64,000 nucleotides of DNA, from assembly GCA_963727015.1 (NCBI GenBank), contig CAVSEV010000013.1, positions 1-64,000 of the forward strand, read 5' to 3'. Positions within the stretch are counted from its first letter, which is position 1. Every line of letters begins with the position of its first letter. This document shows, in pieces, positions 27,204-36,049 of the stretch. Under the pieces are notes generated by a model, which saw nothing but the letters and a program-made list of their open reading frames with translations, was not told the DNA's origin and made no database searches. The DNA is from DATFVJ01 sp963727015 (GTDB lineage Bacteria > Actinomycetota > Actinomycetes > Streptosporangiales > Streptosporangiaceae). The position numbers were made by a program, and so were the translations under genes.

Positions 27204-29723
27204 GTGATCCCGGCCTGGTTGCTGATCGTGCTCATCTTTGGCGTCAATTTCACGCTCTGGGGTGCGGTCGGGGTGCTTCGGTTCCTTGACGGCAAGTTGG
27301 ACAGGTTCCGGGCCTCGCCGCGGAACGCCGGCTCGGCGACGCACCTGGCCCGCCGTTCGGCCGCGCTCACGCTGCCCGCGGCTACGGACTGCCTCGCGGG
27401 CGCCGCTCTCGCCGGCGGCGGCGACCGAAGGCTCCTCACGATCGCCGACCTGGCGGTTCTCATGGCTGCCCATAACGAAGAGGTGGTGATCGACGACTCC
27501 CTCGCGGCAATCACCTCTCTCGTGCCGCCGGAGAACGTGCACGTCGTATCCGACGGCTCAACCGACCGCACGGTCGAACTGGCCCGCCGGCATGGCGTCA
27601 ACGTGATCGAAACCGCCACGAACGTCGGCAAGGCCGGCGCCCTGGAGGAGGGCATACGTCGCTTCGGTCTCGTCAAACGGTTCAGCCTTGTGCTCCTGCT
27701 CGATGCCGACACCCGGCTCGATCCTGGTTACTTCCAAGCGGCGCTGCCGTTGTTCGACGACCCGGACGTTGCCGCGGTGGCAGGTTGTGCCCACAGCCAC
27801 TGGCGTACTTCCGGCCTCTCGCACGTTGGACGGCTGATAACCGCGCACAGAAGCCGGGTATACGCGCTGACTCAGCGCCTCTTGAAGTACGGCCAGACCT
27901 GGCGAAGGACCAATGCCACGCACATCGTGCCGGGCTTCGCCAGTATGTACCGCACATCCGTGCTCCCGCACATCACGATCAATCCGCCTGGCCTGGTCAT
28001 CGAGGACTTCAACATGACGTTCGAGGTGTACCGGAAGAAGCTGGGCCAGGTGGGCTTCGCGCTGAACGCCAAGGCTGTCACGCAGGACCCGGACACGCTC
28101 CACGACTACATTCGCCAAACCAAGCGATGGGCCCTGGGCCTGTGGCAGACGGTACGCCGTCACCGCCTGCACCTGGACCTCCTCTCGGCGATGCTCTTCG
28201 TGCTTCTCCTCGAGCTGCTAACGGCCAGCCTGACCTTCCTCGTGCTGCCTCTGATCGTCGCCGTCCTCGCCCTTCCCGGGATCTTCCCCTTGGTGCTGCA
28301 CTGGTCCGTGGCGTCGACGATCCATTCCGCCATCGCGGACCACATCAGCCTGCGGACCATCTACCTCGGCGTCCTGTTGCCCGACGAGCTGCTGACCTGC
28401 GCTGTGGCCGCCGTTGAGCGGCGACCGCGGTATCTCCTGTATGGCCCCTTCTTCATCTTCATGCGCACGATCGACGCGGCGATCGCTCTTTACACGCTGC
28501 CGCGCGCCTGGCGGGAGAAATCAACCGGCCGATGGGTGAGCCCGGCCCGGCGCGACCCCACCGGCGGCGAAACCGTCCACCCTGTCGGACGGTTGCGAGA
28601 GCGGCTGGACCTGCCCGAGCCCGTCGAGGCCCGCACGTCCTACACCAAGGCCGCCGAAGCCGGGGACATCGAGGCCCAGGTCAGCCTCGGGTGGCTGCTC
28701 GCAACTGGGCTGAACCCGCCGGAGCTGGCCGAGGCCCGCACCTGGTGGACCCGGGCCGCCGAAGCCGGGCACACCGAGGCCCAGGACAACCTCGGACGGC
28801 TGCTCGTCACCGAGTTCGACCCGCCGGAACTGGCCGAGGCCCGCACCTGGTGGACCAGGGCCGCGGGCGCCGGGCACACTGACGCCCAGTTCAATCTTGG
28901 GGTGCTGCTGGCAGACATGCTGGACCCGCCGGAGCTGGCCGAGGCCCGCACCTGGTACACCAGGGCCGCGGGCGCCGGGCACACCGCGGCCCAGAACAAT
29001 CTCGGGGTGCTGCTCGCAGACGTGCTGGACCCGCCGGAGCTGGCCGAGGCCCGCACCTGGTACACCAGGGCCGCCAAGGCTGGGGACACCCGCGCCCAAT
29101 ACGGCCTCGGGGTGCTGCTCGCCACCAGGCTGGACCCGCCGGAGCTGGCCGAGGCCCGCACCTGGTGGACCAGGGCGGCCGAGGCTGGGGACACAGGCGC
29201 CCAGTTCAGCCTCGGGGTGCTGCTGGCAGACATGCTGGACCCGCCGGAGCTGGCCGGGGCCCGCACCTGGTACACCAGGGCCGCAAAGTCTGGGGACACC
29301 CGTGCCCAGTATCGCCTCGGGCTGCTGCTCGCCGCCCGGCTGGACCCGCCGGAACTGGCCGAGGCTCGCAGCTGGTGGACGCGGGCCGCCGGCGCTGGGC
29401 ACACCGGCGCCCAGTACAACCTCGGGCGGCTGCTGGCTACCGCCTTGGACCCGCCGGAGCTGGCCGAAGCCCGCACCTGGTGGACCAGGGCCGCGGGCGC
29501 CGGGGACACCGACGCCCAGTACAACCTTGCGGTGCTGCTCGCCGACCGGCTGGAGCCACCGGAGCTGGCCGAAGCCCGCACCTGGTGGACCAGGGCCGCG
29601 GGCGCCGGGCACACTGGCGCCCAGAACCGCCTCGGGCTGCTGCTCGCCGACCGGCTGGAGCCGCCGGAGCTGGCCGAGGCCAACAACCTGGTGGGCCCGG
29701 GCCGCCGAGGCGGGTCGCACTGA
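27204..29723 (+). CDS. Processive GT2 polysaccharide synthase fused to Sel1-like repeats
   Basis: An 839-residue fusion. Residues ~1-25 form a membrane helix. The GT2 catalytic domain follows: AAHNEEVVIDDSLAAI, HVVSDGSTDRT, the DADTRLD divalent-metal motif, VIEDFNMTFEVYRKKL and the processive QTKRW motif. Several membrane helices come next (LFVLLLELLTASLTFLVLPL; VAVLALPGIFPLVLHW), as in hyaluronan/chitin/cellulose-type synthases that polymerise and export a beta-glycan. From about residue 470 the protein becomes a train of 35-residue Sel1-like units (PPELAEARTWWTRAA... AQ..LG.LLA). Sel1 repeats form alpha-solenoids for protein contacts, here on the cytoplasmic C-terminus. GTG start at 27,204 after AGGGAGC. 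The last unit breaks off in EANNLVGPGRRGGSH, possibly a late frameshift. Confidence 0.85.
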   Translation: MIPAWLLIVLIFGVNFTLWGAVGVLRFLDGKLDRFRASPRNAGSATHLARRSAALTLPAATDCLAGAALAGGGDRRLLTIADLAVLMAAHNEEVVIDDSLAAITSLVPPENVHVVSDGSTDRTVELARRHGVNVIETATNVGKAGALEEGIRRFGLVKRFSLVLLLDADTRLDPGYFQAALPLFDDPDVAAVAGCAHSHWRTSGLSHVGRLITAHRSRVYALTQRLLKYGQTWRRTNATHIVPGFASMYRTSVLPHITINPPGLVIEDFNMTFEVYRKKLGQVGFALNAKAVTQDPDTLHDYIRQTKRWALGLWQTVRRHRLHLDLLSAMLFVLLLELLTASLTFLVLPLIVAVLALPGIFPLVLHWSVASTIHSAIADHISLRTIYLGVLLPDELLTCAVAAVERRPRYLLYGPFFIFMRTIDAAIALYTLPRAWREKSTGRWVSPARRDPTGGETVHPVGRLRERLDLPEPVEARTSYTKAAEAGDIEAQVSLGWLLATGLNPPELAEARTWWTRAAEAGHTEAQDNLGRLLVTEFDPPELAEARTWWTRAAGAGHTDAQFNLGVLLADMLDPPELAEARTWYTRAAGAGHTAAQNNLGVLLADVLDPPELAEARTWYTRAAKAGDTRAQYGLGVLLATRLDPPELAEARTWWTRAAEAGDTGAQFSLGVLLADMLDPPELAGARTWYTRAAKSGDTRAQYRLGLLLAARLDPPELAEARSWWTRAAGAGHTGAQYNLGRLLATALDPPELAEARTWWTRAAGAGDTDAQYNLAVLLADRLEPPELAEARTWWTRAAGAGHTGAQNRLGLLLADRLEPPELAEANNLVGPGRRGGSH
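28611..29720 (+). repeat. 105-bp tandem coding repeats (Sel1-like), about 11 units
   Basis: One degenerate unit begins at 28,611. Nine full 105-bp units start at 28,716, 28,821, 28,926 and so on every 105 bases to 29,556. A partial unit starts at 29,661. Neighbouring units share most bases (for example GAGCTGGCCGAGGCCCGCAC), so the array should be prone to slippage and homogenisation. Two unit flavours differ at WWTRAA against WYTRAA. Confidence 0.88.
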
Positions 29724-29738
29724 CGCGCGACGGCTACG

Positions 29739-30644
29739 TCACTCCGAGACGCCCCGGGTGGTCACCAGCCTCGTCCATGGCCCGGGCGGCACGTCGGCCC
29801 CGTCGACGAACTGCCAGTCCACTAGGTCATTCTCGCCGTTGAGCTCGCTGAACGCCAGGCAGCCGTTCAGGGCCGGCGAGACGTCCAGGCCAGCTCCGTT
29901 GTAACGCGTGTTGGCGGGGCGACGGTCGTCGGCGCCGAAGACATACGGGTAGTCGTCATACTCCCCCGGGCCGGCGTCCTCGATCTGCCCGTAGCAGGTC
30001 CTGCCGTCGCGCATCAGCTTCACCCAGCGGTTCTTCATGTAGCTGAACGCGGAGTCGTCAGCGCGCCCGGAGTAGCCGGAATCCTTGGCCCACGGGATGA
30101 CCCGGGCCCGCTGGGAGAAGGCCGCCGGGTCGTTCAGGTCGTCGAAGGGCAGGTCCAGGTAGAAGGGGTTCTCCCCCGGAGTCATCCGAGTGGGGAAGAA
30201 CCCGTTTCCGGCTGTCCGCGGCTCCGTCTGGCAGTTGCCGTTCATGACCACGCCGTCGCAGCCGCCGTAGTGTTGCATCCAATGACTGTCATAGGTGGAG
30301 ATCACTTGACTGCCGTCTGAGGCATTCGGATCGAAGATCTCCCCGACCCAGAAAGTCGTCGCAACGATTCGGGTGTGCAGGGGATACCGATTCCCGCGCG
30401 GCTCGGCCGTCCCCCTGGGCGCGTGGCCCGGCAGGGCCGTCGCCTTGGCTCTTTGCGGGGGCGGGACCAGGGTGGCTTGCGGGGGCCGGTACCCGGCGCC
30501 TTGACGGGTTTCCGGCTGGCGGCTCCCAACGGGCCGGGTTTCCGGCTGGCTGCTCGGGGCGTGCACTGAACAACCGGTCTGGAATAGGAGTGACGCACTG
30601 AGCACGGCAACCGCCACAGCCGCCCCCGCCTGCCTTCCCGGCAT
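29739..30644 (-). CDS. Lipoprotein with a double-psi-barrel-like domain
   Basis: ATG at 30,644 has GAGGAG five bases before it and begins MPGRQAGAAVAVAVLSASLL, with a lipobox FQTGC, so the mature protein should be lipid-anchored outside the membrane. A proline/arginine-rich linker follows. The extracellular domain then has TTFWVGEIFDPNASDGSQV, paired cysteines (GGCDGVVMNGNC), and a segment RTCYGQIEDAGPGEYDDYPY that resembles RlpA/endoglucanase double-psi barrels, ending GLDVSPALNGCLAF and DWQFVDGADVPPGPW. Function is not established; a cell-wall or glycan-binding role is an inference from the barrel-like pattern and the neighbourhood. It is convergent with the GT2-Sel1 gene. Confidence 0.7.
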   Translation of the reverse strand: MPGRQAGAAVAVAVLSASLLFQTGCSVHAPSSQPETRPVGSRQPETRQGAGYRPPQATLVPPPQRAKATALPGHAPRGTAEPRGNRYPLHTRIVATTFWVGEIFDPNASDGSQVISTYDSHWMQHYGGCDGVVMNGNCQTEPRTAGNGFFPTRMTPGENPFYLDLPFDDLNDPAAFSQRARVIPWAKDSGYSGRADDSAFSYMKNRWVKLMRDGRTCYGQIEDAGPGEYDDYPYVFGADDRRPANTRYNGAGLDVSPALNGCLAFSELNGENDLVDWQFVDGADVPPGPWTRLVTTRGVSE

Positions 30645-31136
30645 TCCGTCTCCTCGCATGTCCGGCTCCGCGAGGCCGGTTTCGCCGTCATTCACTGCAC
30701 GCCGAACGAGGTGAGTTCCTGGAGGCGCAAAACCGGCCAACCGCGGCCATTGCAATGACCATACAGCGGGGCTGCGGGAACCGACCGGCCAAACCAATAC
30801 CGCAGCCGTTTTGCCGACGCTGAGCAGGAGGGGGGAAACGACGATGGTGATACCGTCGCAGGAGGCTGGCGCGGGGGGGCACCGCTGTCAGCGGCCGGTG
30901 GTTCAACCGTCATCCCAGGGGTGATTCAGGCGATCTTGCTAGTGATCACGGCACTAACGACTATGCTCAGGCTGTGGTCAATCCGGTCTCGACGTCGGGT
31001 CGTGAACACGGCTTCGTGGCTGGTCAGGTTCACGTGATCGTCCGGGCCGCGACGGATGTGACTGGGCACGGCACCCGGGGGTTCCCGGCCGCACTCTCAC
31101 GAACGATCTGGTCGGTTTCAACAGCTAACCGGACGT

Positions 31137-32492
31137 TTGACGGCACTGCCCGGCCGGCAAGCGAAGGCCAGGCGGCAGGCCGCAGGGTCCCGGCAGACAC
31201 CGCCTTGTGATGGCGGGAAAGACCCATTGCGAACCGAGTTGCCAGCTGCAGACAGGCGTGCCGCCGAAGCCGCGCGCTCGTATCGCGAACGCCGTAGGCG
31301 GATCCCGCGGCGCAGGCGGATCCCGCGGCGCAGGCGCGGCGAACCAGCGCACGCCCTCACCGCGGCGAGGGGATCTGCGTTCGGCCGCCTCTGGACGCTG
31401 CGGCGAAGACTGCCCGTCAGCCTCCGGCTGGCAGTCGTGCTGTACGGCGCCCTGTTTGTGGCAGTGGCCGTCCTGCTGAACCTGCGCTCGGGCGTGCGTG
31501 ACACCATCGTGGTGGCCTCGGTGCCGTACTGGAACATCGACTACGGCACCACCGCGGTGGTCTCGAACCGGCATACCTTCAGCGAGGCATCACCCTGGAT
31601 GTACGGGCTGGACAGCAGCGGCCGCATCGTCACCCAGTACCCGCCAGGCCAGGCGGCTGGGGTGGATGCGCAACTCGCGCGGCTGCGGGCGGCGAGGATC
31701 CCGCTGGTGCCCACAATCGCGAACGTCGTCCAGGGCAACTGGGCCTACCAGCCGGTCGCCAATATCCTGCATAACGCCACGTTGAGGACACAGCATGTGA
31801 CGGCCATCGTCGCGCTCGTCCAGCAGCAGCGCTACGCGGGGATCGACATTGACTACGAGAACCTGCACGCCGGCGACAGGGGCGTCTTCGCCGCCTTCGT
31901 CACCCAGCTTGCCGCCGCGCTGCACGCTAAGGGCAAGGTTCTGTCCGTCGACCTTTTCGCAAAGACGACCAACCGCGGATACGACCAGCGCAATGTCGCG
32001 CAGGACTACGCGGCCATTGGCCGGGCGGCCGATCAGGTGCGGCTAATGGGCTATGACTATCACTGGGCTAACTCAGCGCCCGGCCCGATCGCGCCAATCG
32101 GCTGGATCCGTGCCGTGCTCAGCTATGCCAAGACCCAGATACCCGCAAACAAGATCATTCTCGGCGTCCCGCTGTACGGCTACGACTGGGTCGGTGGGCA
32201 CGGCACGCCGGTGAGCTGGCTGCAGGTCTTCCGGCTGGCCAACCAGTACGGGGTGCGGCCGAACTTCGATGCCGCCAGCCAGTCACCGTGGTTCGGCTAC
32301 ACCGACCAGTCCGGCCGCCGGCACGTTGTCTGGTTCGAGAACACGCCGAGCTCGAAGACGAAGTTCGAGGCCGCGCAGGACGCCGGTATCGGTGGCGTCT
32401 ACCTGTGGATATACGGCTTTGAGGACACGGGCACCTGGACCGCGCTGCACCATGCCCTGCCTGCGACCCAAACTGCGGCCGGCGCCACCTGA
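31137..32492 (+). CDS. Membrane-anchored GH18 (YaaH/chitinase-like) glycosidase
   Basis: Glycoside hydrolase family 18 protein on the outside of the membrane. The N-terminal part is very basic, including a duplicated RRRIP segment, and leads into one membrane helix (LRLAVVLYGALFVAVAVLLN). The barrel begins VVASVPYWNIDYGTTAVV. The catalytic strand reads YAGIDIDYENL, with the family's essential glutamate present. Later parts are VRLMGYDYHWAN, KIILGVPLYGYDWV and IGGVYLWIYGFED. This architecture is close to spore-germination YaaH-type and secreted chitinase-like hydrolases. The start is uncertain: TTG at 31,137 keeps the full basic leader, but a later codon is possible. Confidence 0.82.
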   Translation: MTALPGRQAKARRQAAGSRQTPPCDGGKDPLRTELPAADRRAAEAARSYRERRRRIPRRRRIPRRRRGEPAHALTAARGSAFGRLWTLRRRLPVSLRLAVVLYGALFVAVAVLLNLRSGVRDTIVVASVPYWNIDYGTTAVVSNRHTFSEASPWMYGLDSSGRIVTQYPPGQAAGVDAQLARLRAARIPLVPTIANVVQGNWAYQPVANILHNATLRTQHVTAIVALVQQQRYAGIDIDYENLHAGDRGVFAAFVTQLAAALHAKGKVLSVDLFAKTTNRGYDQRNVAQDYAAIGRAADQVRLMGYDYHWANSAPGPIAPIGWIRAVLSYAKTQIPANKIILGVPLYGYDWVGGHGTPVSWLQVFRLANQYGVRPNFDAASQSPWFGYTDQSGRRHVVWFENTPSSKTKFEAAQDAGIGGVYLWIYGFEDTGTWTALHHALPATQTAAGAT

Positions 32493-32773
32493 CGGGCCGC
32501 GACGTGACGCCATGGCGGACGCTCGCCATGACCGACGCTCGCCAAGGTGGATGACCCCCCTCGCGGAGTGCTGCAGGCGGACCGCGCGAAAGCACACTCA
32601 CAAGTTCCGCCAATGTCCACGGGTATTTCGGTTATTGCACTCGGCGGATGGCTTACGGTGACCGGCGGCCGATGTTGGTGTCACTCATGACGCCCGAAGT
32701 AAACCAATAAGAACGGTCCCGCGTCGAACACGCGATAAGGGATATCTTTCGATTCTATTGGGGGTGGTCGCCC

Positions 32774-34399
32774 GTGCTCAACTCCGCTCCGTCTGCACCG
32801 CGCCGAAGGTGGCGCGGACACAGACCGTTGTTGGCCGGGGCATTAACTGTCGTGGCCGCCCTCGTCGCGGCGCTGCTCGTCGGACCGTTCGGGTCGAGCG
32901 GGCACGCGGCGACTACCAATACGACGGTGTCGCTCACGTTCGACGACTCTGACGCTGATCAGTTGCCGGCTGAGCAGACGATGAAGTCCCTGGGCCTGCA
33001 TGGCACCTTCTACACGGTGTCTGGGTGGGTCAACGCGCCGGGCTATCTGACGCTCGCCAATGTGCAGCAGATCGCGGCTGATGGCAACGAGATCGCCGGG
33101 CACACGGTCCAGCACCAGGATCTGCCCACCCTCGCGCCAGCGGAGCAGCAGCGTGAGATCTGCAACGACCGGGTGAACCTAGTGAACTGGGGCTTCAAGC
33201 CGACGGACTTTGCCTACCCGTTCGCGGACGCGGACACGACCGAGACGCTGGCGAAGGCCTGCGGGTACAACAGCGCCCGCGGTCTCGGTGACGTGGTCAG
33301 CCCGGCCAGCTGTAAGGGTTGCGTCTACGCCGAGACGACGCCGCCGCCTGACCCGTACTATCTGCGCGCTCCGGACGAGGTCGACTCGACGTGGACACTG
33401 GCGCAGATGGAGAAGGAGGTGACCAACGCCGAGACACACGGCGGCGGATGGGTCATCCTCACCTTCCACCATTTCTGCACCAACTTCGGAGCCGCCAACT
33501 GCCAGGCCGATCAGTCGACCACGCCGACCCTCTTTAGCCAGTTCGCGACCTGGCTGGCCGCCCAAAGCGCGAAGGCCACGGTGAAGACCGTTCAGCAGGT
33601 GATCGGCGGCGCGTACACCCCACCGACATATGTTCCCCCGCCACCGCCGGCTGCGGTAGGCGTGAACGCCCTGACGAACCCCTCGCTAGAGACCCCCAAC
33701 ACCACGACGGGATTCCCGGCGTGCTGGCAGCCTGGAGGCTGGGGCACCAACACGGTGGCCTGGGCGACCTCCTCCAGCGCCCACAGCGGCTCGGTGGCGG
33801 AGAACCTCACGGTCAGCAACTACAGTTCCGGCGACGCCAAGCTATTGCCCACCCTTGACCTCGGCGCCTGCACGCCCACTGTCGTCCCGGGTCAAACGTA
33901 CAATCTGGGAGCCTGGTACGAGTCCACCGGGATCACCCAGTTCGCCCTCTACTACCGGACGACCAATGGCGCCTGGGCGTACTGGACGTCGAGCCCGTGG
34001 TTTGCGACCGCCTCCACCTGGACGCAGGCCACCTTCACCACGCCCCCGGTGCCTGCCGGGGCCAACGGCGTGAGTTTCGGGCTGGCCCTGATCGCCAATG
34101 GGTCCCTGACCACCGACGACTACAGCTTCGTCAATCCAGGAACCGCACCAGCAACCACCACGGCCACCACAGCGGCCCTAGTAATCCCAACGGCCACCAC
34201 ACCAGCCCTACTCGGAGTAAGGCCAACCGCGGCCATAGGCTCGGTCCGCCCGCGCCTGCACGTGCACTCGCACGCCCGCCCGCTGATCCCGGGCAAGGGC
34301 AAGATCAGCACAAACAAGATCTTCCCGGTGCCCGAGAACACCACTGCTTTGCTAGCTTCCAACCCCAAGCTCAAATCGATCGGGGATGGGTGCGGCTGA
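32774..34399 (+). CDS. Secreted polysaccharide deacetylase (CE4) with C-terminal carbohydrate-binding-like domain
   Basis: GTG at 32,774 begins a signal-peptide region (LLAGALTVVAALVAALLVGP, cut near GHAA). The NodB/CE4 domain follows with the TFDDSDAD metal/catalytic aspartates, HTVQH (HxxxH zinc ligands), FAYPFAD and the late FHHF histidine. Residues after ~295 (NALTNPSLETPNTTTGFPAC...) form a jelly-roll-like module of the type found in secreted hydrolases. A low-complexity Thr/Ala-rich tail ends the protein. Enzymes of this type de-N-acetylate peptidoglycan, chitin-like or exported glycans. Next to a GT2 synthase, GH18 and PIG-L, it could trim the same polymer. A perfect hairpin lies just downstream. 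Confidence 0.87.
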   Translation: MLNSAPSAPRRRWRGHRPLLAGALTVVAALVAALLVGPFGSSGHAATTNTTVSLTFDDSDADQLPAEQTMKSLGLHGTFYTVSGWVNAPGYLTLANVQQIAADGNEIAGHTVQHQDLPTLAPAEQQREICNDRVNLVNWGFKPTDFAYPFADADTTETLAKACGYNSARGLGDVVSPASCKGCVYAETTPPPDPYYLRAPDEVDSTWTLAQMEKEVTNAETHGGGWVILTFHHFCTNFGAANCQADQSTTPTLFSQFATWLAAQSAKATVKTVQQVIGGAYTPPTYVPPPPPAAVGVNALTNPSLETPNTTTGFPACWQPGGWGTNTVAWATSSSAHSGSVAENLTVSNYSSGDAKLLPTLDLGACTPTVVPGQTYNLGAWYESTGITQFALYYRTTNGAWAYWTSSPWFATASTWTQATFTTPPVPAGANGVSFGLALIANGSLTTDDYSFVNPGTAPATTTATTAALVIPTATTPALLGVRPTAAIGSVRPRLHVHSHARPLIPGKGKISTNKIFPVPENTTALLASNPKLKSIGDGCG

Positions 34400-34424
34400 G
34401 CAGTTCAGCCGGTTCAGCCTGACC

Positions 34425-34462
34425 GCGTCGCCGGTCACGCCACGTGGCGTGACCGGCGACGC
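34425..34462. terminator. Perfect 38-bp hairpin, likely bidirectional terminator
   Basis: GCGTCGCCGGTCACGCCA at 34,425-34,442 is followed after CG by its exact reverse complement to 34,462, an 18-bp perfect stem. It starts 26 bases after the CE4 deacetylase stop. There is no long T-run, which is usual for high-GC actinomycetes. The rest, to 34,803, shows nothing recognisable. Confidence 0.7.
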
Positions 34463-34803
34463 ATTTCCAGCTTCGGGGCCAAGCATTCCGCTAGGCGGAT
34501 GGACTGGCTGGAGTGCCAGGCCGGGTGATCGGCCCAGGCCTGGCGGGCGGTGCGCCAGACCTCGCGGGCGGGCGTCATCGAGCGCGCCGGTGGCCAGGAG
34601 CCGACGTGGAACGGGCCGACGGACAAGAGCGTCTCCGCGGCGCGCGGGCGGACGGTCGGGCGCCTGGCGGCCGGGCGCGGCCCAGGTCAGCCTCCGGCCC
34701 CCTGCTCACAGGAAGATGATCAGCAACGGCCCCGTGGCACCGGCAGGAGGGCCTCAAATGACCGGTTGCCTGTGCAGTAATTCATGGCTCTCAGCAGCAT
34801 CAG

Positions 34804-34855
34804 CCGAACTGGACCGGCACGTTCAACCGGACGAGCCGAACTGGACCGGCACGTT
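34804..34855. repeat. 32-bp tandem duplication at the 3' end of the lipoprotein gene
   Basis: The 20 bases at 34,804-34,823 recur at 34,836-34,855, so a 32-bp unit is duplicated. The minus-strand gene now ends NVPVQFGSSG at 34,823; the second copy ends NVPVQFG with its own stop, which is probably the ancestral C-terminus. Confidence 0.7.
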
Positions 34856-36049
34856 GATCTTCTGTGCCCTGTGCCACCCCGTGCCGGCCGGGTCCAGCCG
34901 CCAGTCGGTGAGTGTCGTGCCATGGGTGGCCAGCGCGTCCAACTGCACAGCCGAACCCATCGCCAGCGCGGCGGTCCCAGCGGGCAGCGCCGGCAACGCC
35001 CGCCACGACCCGCCAGGCCCGCTCAGCGTCTCCGCGCGGCCACCAGCGAGCATCAGCCACAGCGCGCCGTCGGCTCCAAGCCCGGACGATTGAACCTGCG
35101 CGCCGCCAACAGCGAGCGGCGGCCCGAGGGTCCAATGAGCGCCGCCGTCACTGGTCCACGCGGCGATCAGGTCCGCGGCCTGGCCGGTGCCCGCGGCGAG
35201 CAGCGCGACGGTCCGGCCGCCGGTTGTGGCCAACCGGAGGGCAGTGACTGTCCGGCCGGCGAGCGACTGTGGCAGTACCGGCCCCGCGGCCTGCCAGGAA
35301 CCCGCCCGCTGGGAGAAGATCCCGGTCGTGCCCGGCCGTGCGCAGTCCCCTGCCAGCAAAGGGACCCCGGCGGCGCTGAAAGCGGCCGCGGTCAGCGCCC
35401 TAAGTCCGCATTCGCGGCCCGCCATGGTCGCGGCCAGCGCACGCTCGCTGGTCACCCGGGACCAGCCCGCCGCGCCGGCGGCCGACCCGCTCGCGGTCGG
35501 CGCGCCCGCGGCGGGCACGGACTCCTCGGCCGTGCCGTCCTCCAGCAGCGCGAGAAGATGACCGTCCGCCCCGGCCGCGAGCGCATCGGGGCCGTCCACC
35601 AGCGAAGCGTCGAGGAGGCCAGGTGACCACGTTCGACCGCCGTCCGCTGTCGTGGCGAGCGGCGAATAGAGCAGGTCCTGGCTGGGCCGGAAACCGGCGA
35701 GCAGCGACTGGCCGCCCAGGTCCGCAAGCACCAGCCCGCCGTTGTCCGCGACACCGGGCGGGGTCACAAGCGACCAGCCGGCCGTTCGTGACGTCACAGC
35801 CGGGTACCTGACGAGCTGCCAGAACGCCGGGCTCCCGCCCATCGGGAGGACGGCCCAGGTGCCAGCGGCGGTGACGAGGGATGTGGCCAGCGAAGGCGGC
35901 GCAGGGGCAGGGGCGACTGACGGACGGGTGGCCCGCGCGGCACCGCAGCCCGCGGCAAGGATCCCCGCGGCCAAGAGCAGTGCCGCCCGGCACCGAGGTG
36001 CGACGGCTGTGCGGCGCCGTGCGAGCGCCGTGCGGCGCTGGCCGGTCAC
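34823..36049 (-). CDS. Asp-box (BNR-like) lipoprotein
   Basis: A 408-residue exported lipoprotein. The N-terminus MTGQRRTALARRRTAVAPRC leads into a hydrophobic stretch and the lipobox LAAGC. The mature part contains Asp-box-type turns (TADGGRTW; TSDGGAHW) spaced through repeated Gly/Ala/Leu strands, so a sialidase- or YCF48-like beta-propeller is expected. No catalytic sialidase residues are evident, so binding rather than hydrolysis is likelier. The ATG overlaps the stop of the membrane/SCO1 fusion gene as ATGA, so the two proteins are made together and may act together outside the membrane. Confidence 0.7.
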   Translation of the reverse strand: MTGQRRTALARRRTAVAPRCRAALLLAAGILAAGCGAARATRPSVAPAPAPPSLATSLVTAAGTWAVLPMGGSPAFWQLVRYPAVTSRTAGWSLVTPPGVADNGGLVLADLGGQSLLAGFRPSQDLLYSPLATTADGGRTWSPGLLDASLVDGPDALAAGADGHLLALLEDGTAEESVPAAGAPTASGSAAGAAGWSRVTSERALAATMAGRECGLRALTAAAFSAAGVPLLAGDCARPGTTGIFSQRAGSWQAAGPVLPQSLAGRTVTALRLATTGGRTVALLAAGTGQAADLIAAWTSDGGAHWTLGPPLAVGGAQVQSSGLGADGALWLMLAGGRAETLSGPGGSWRALPALPAGTAALAMGSAVQLDALATHGTTLTDWRLDPAGTGWHRAQKINVPVQFGSSG

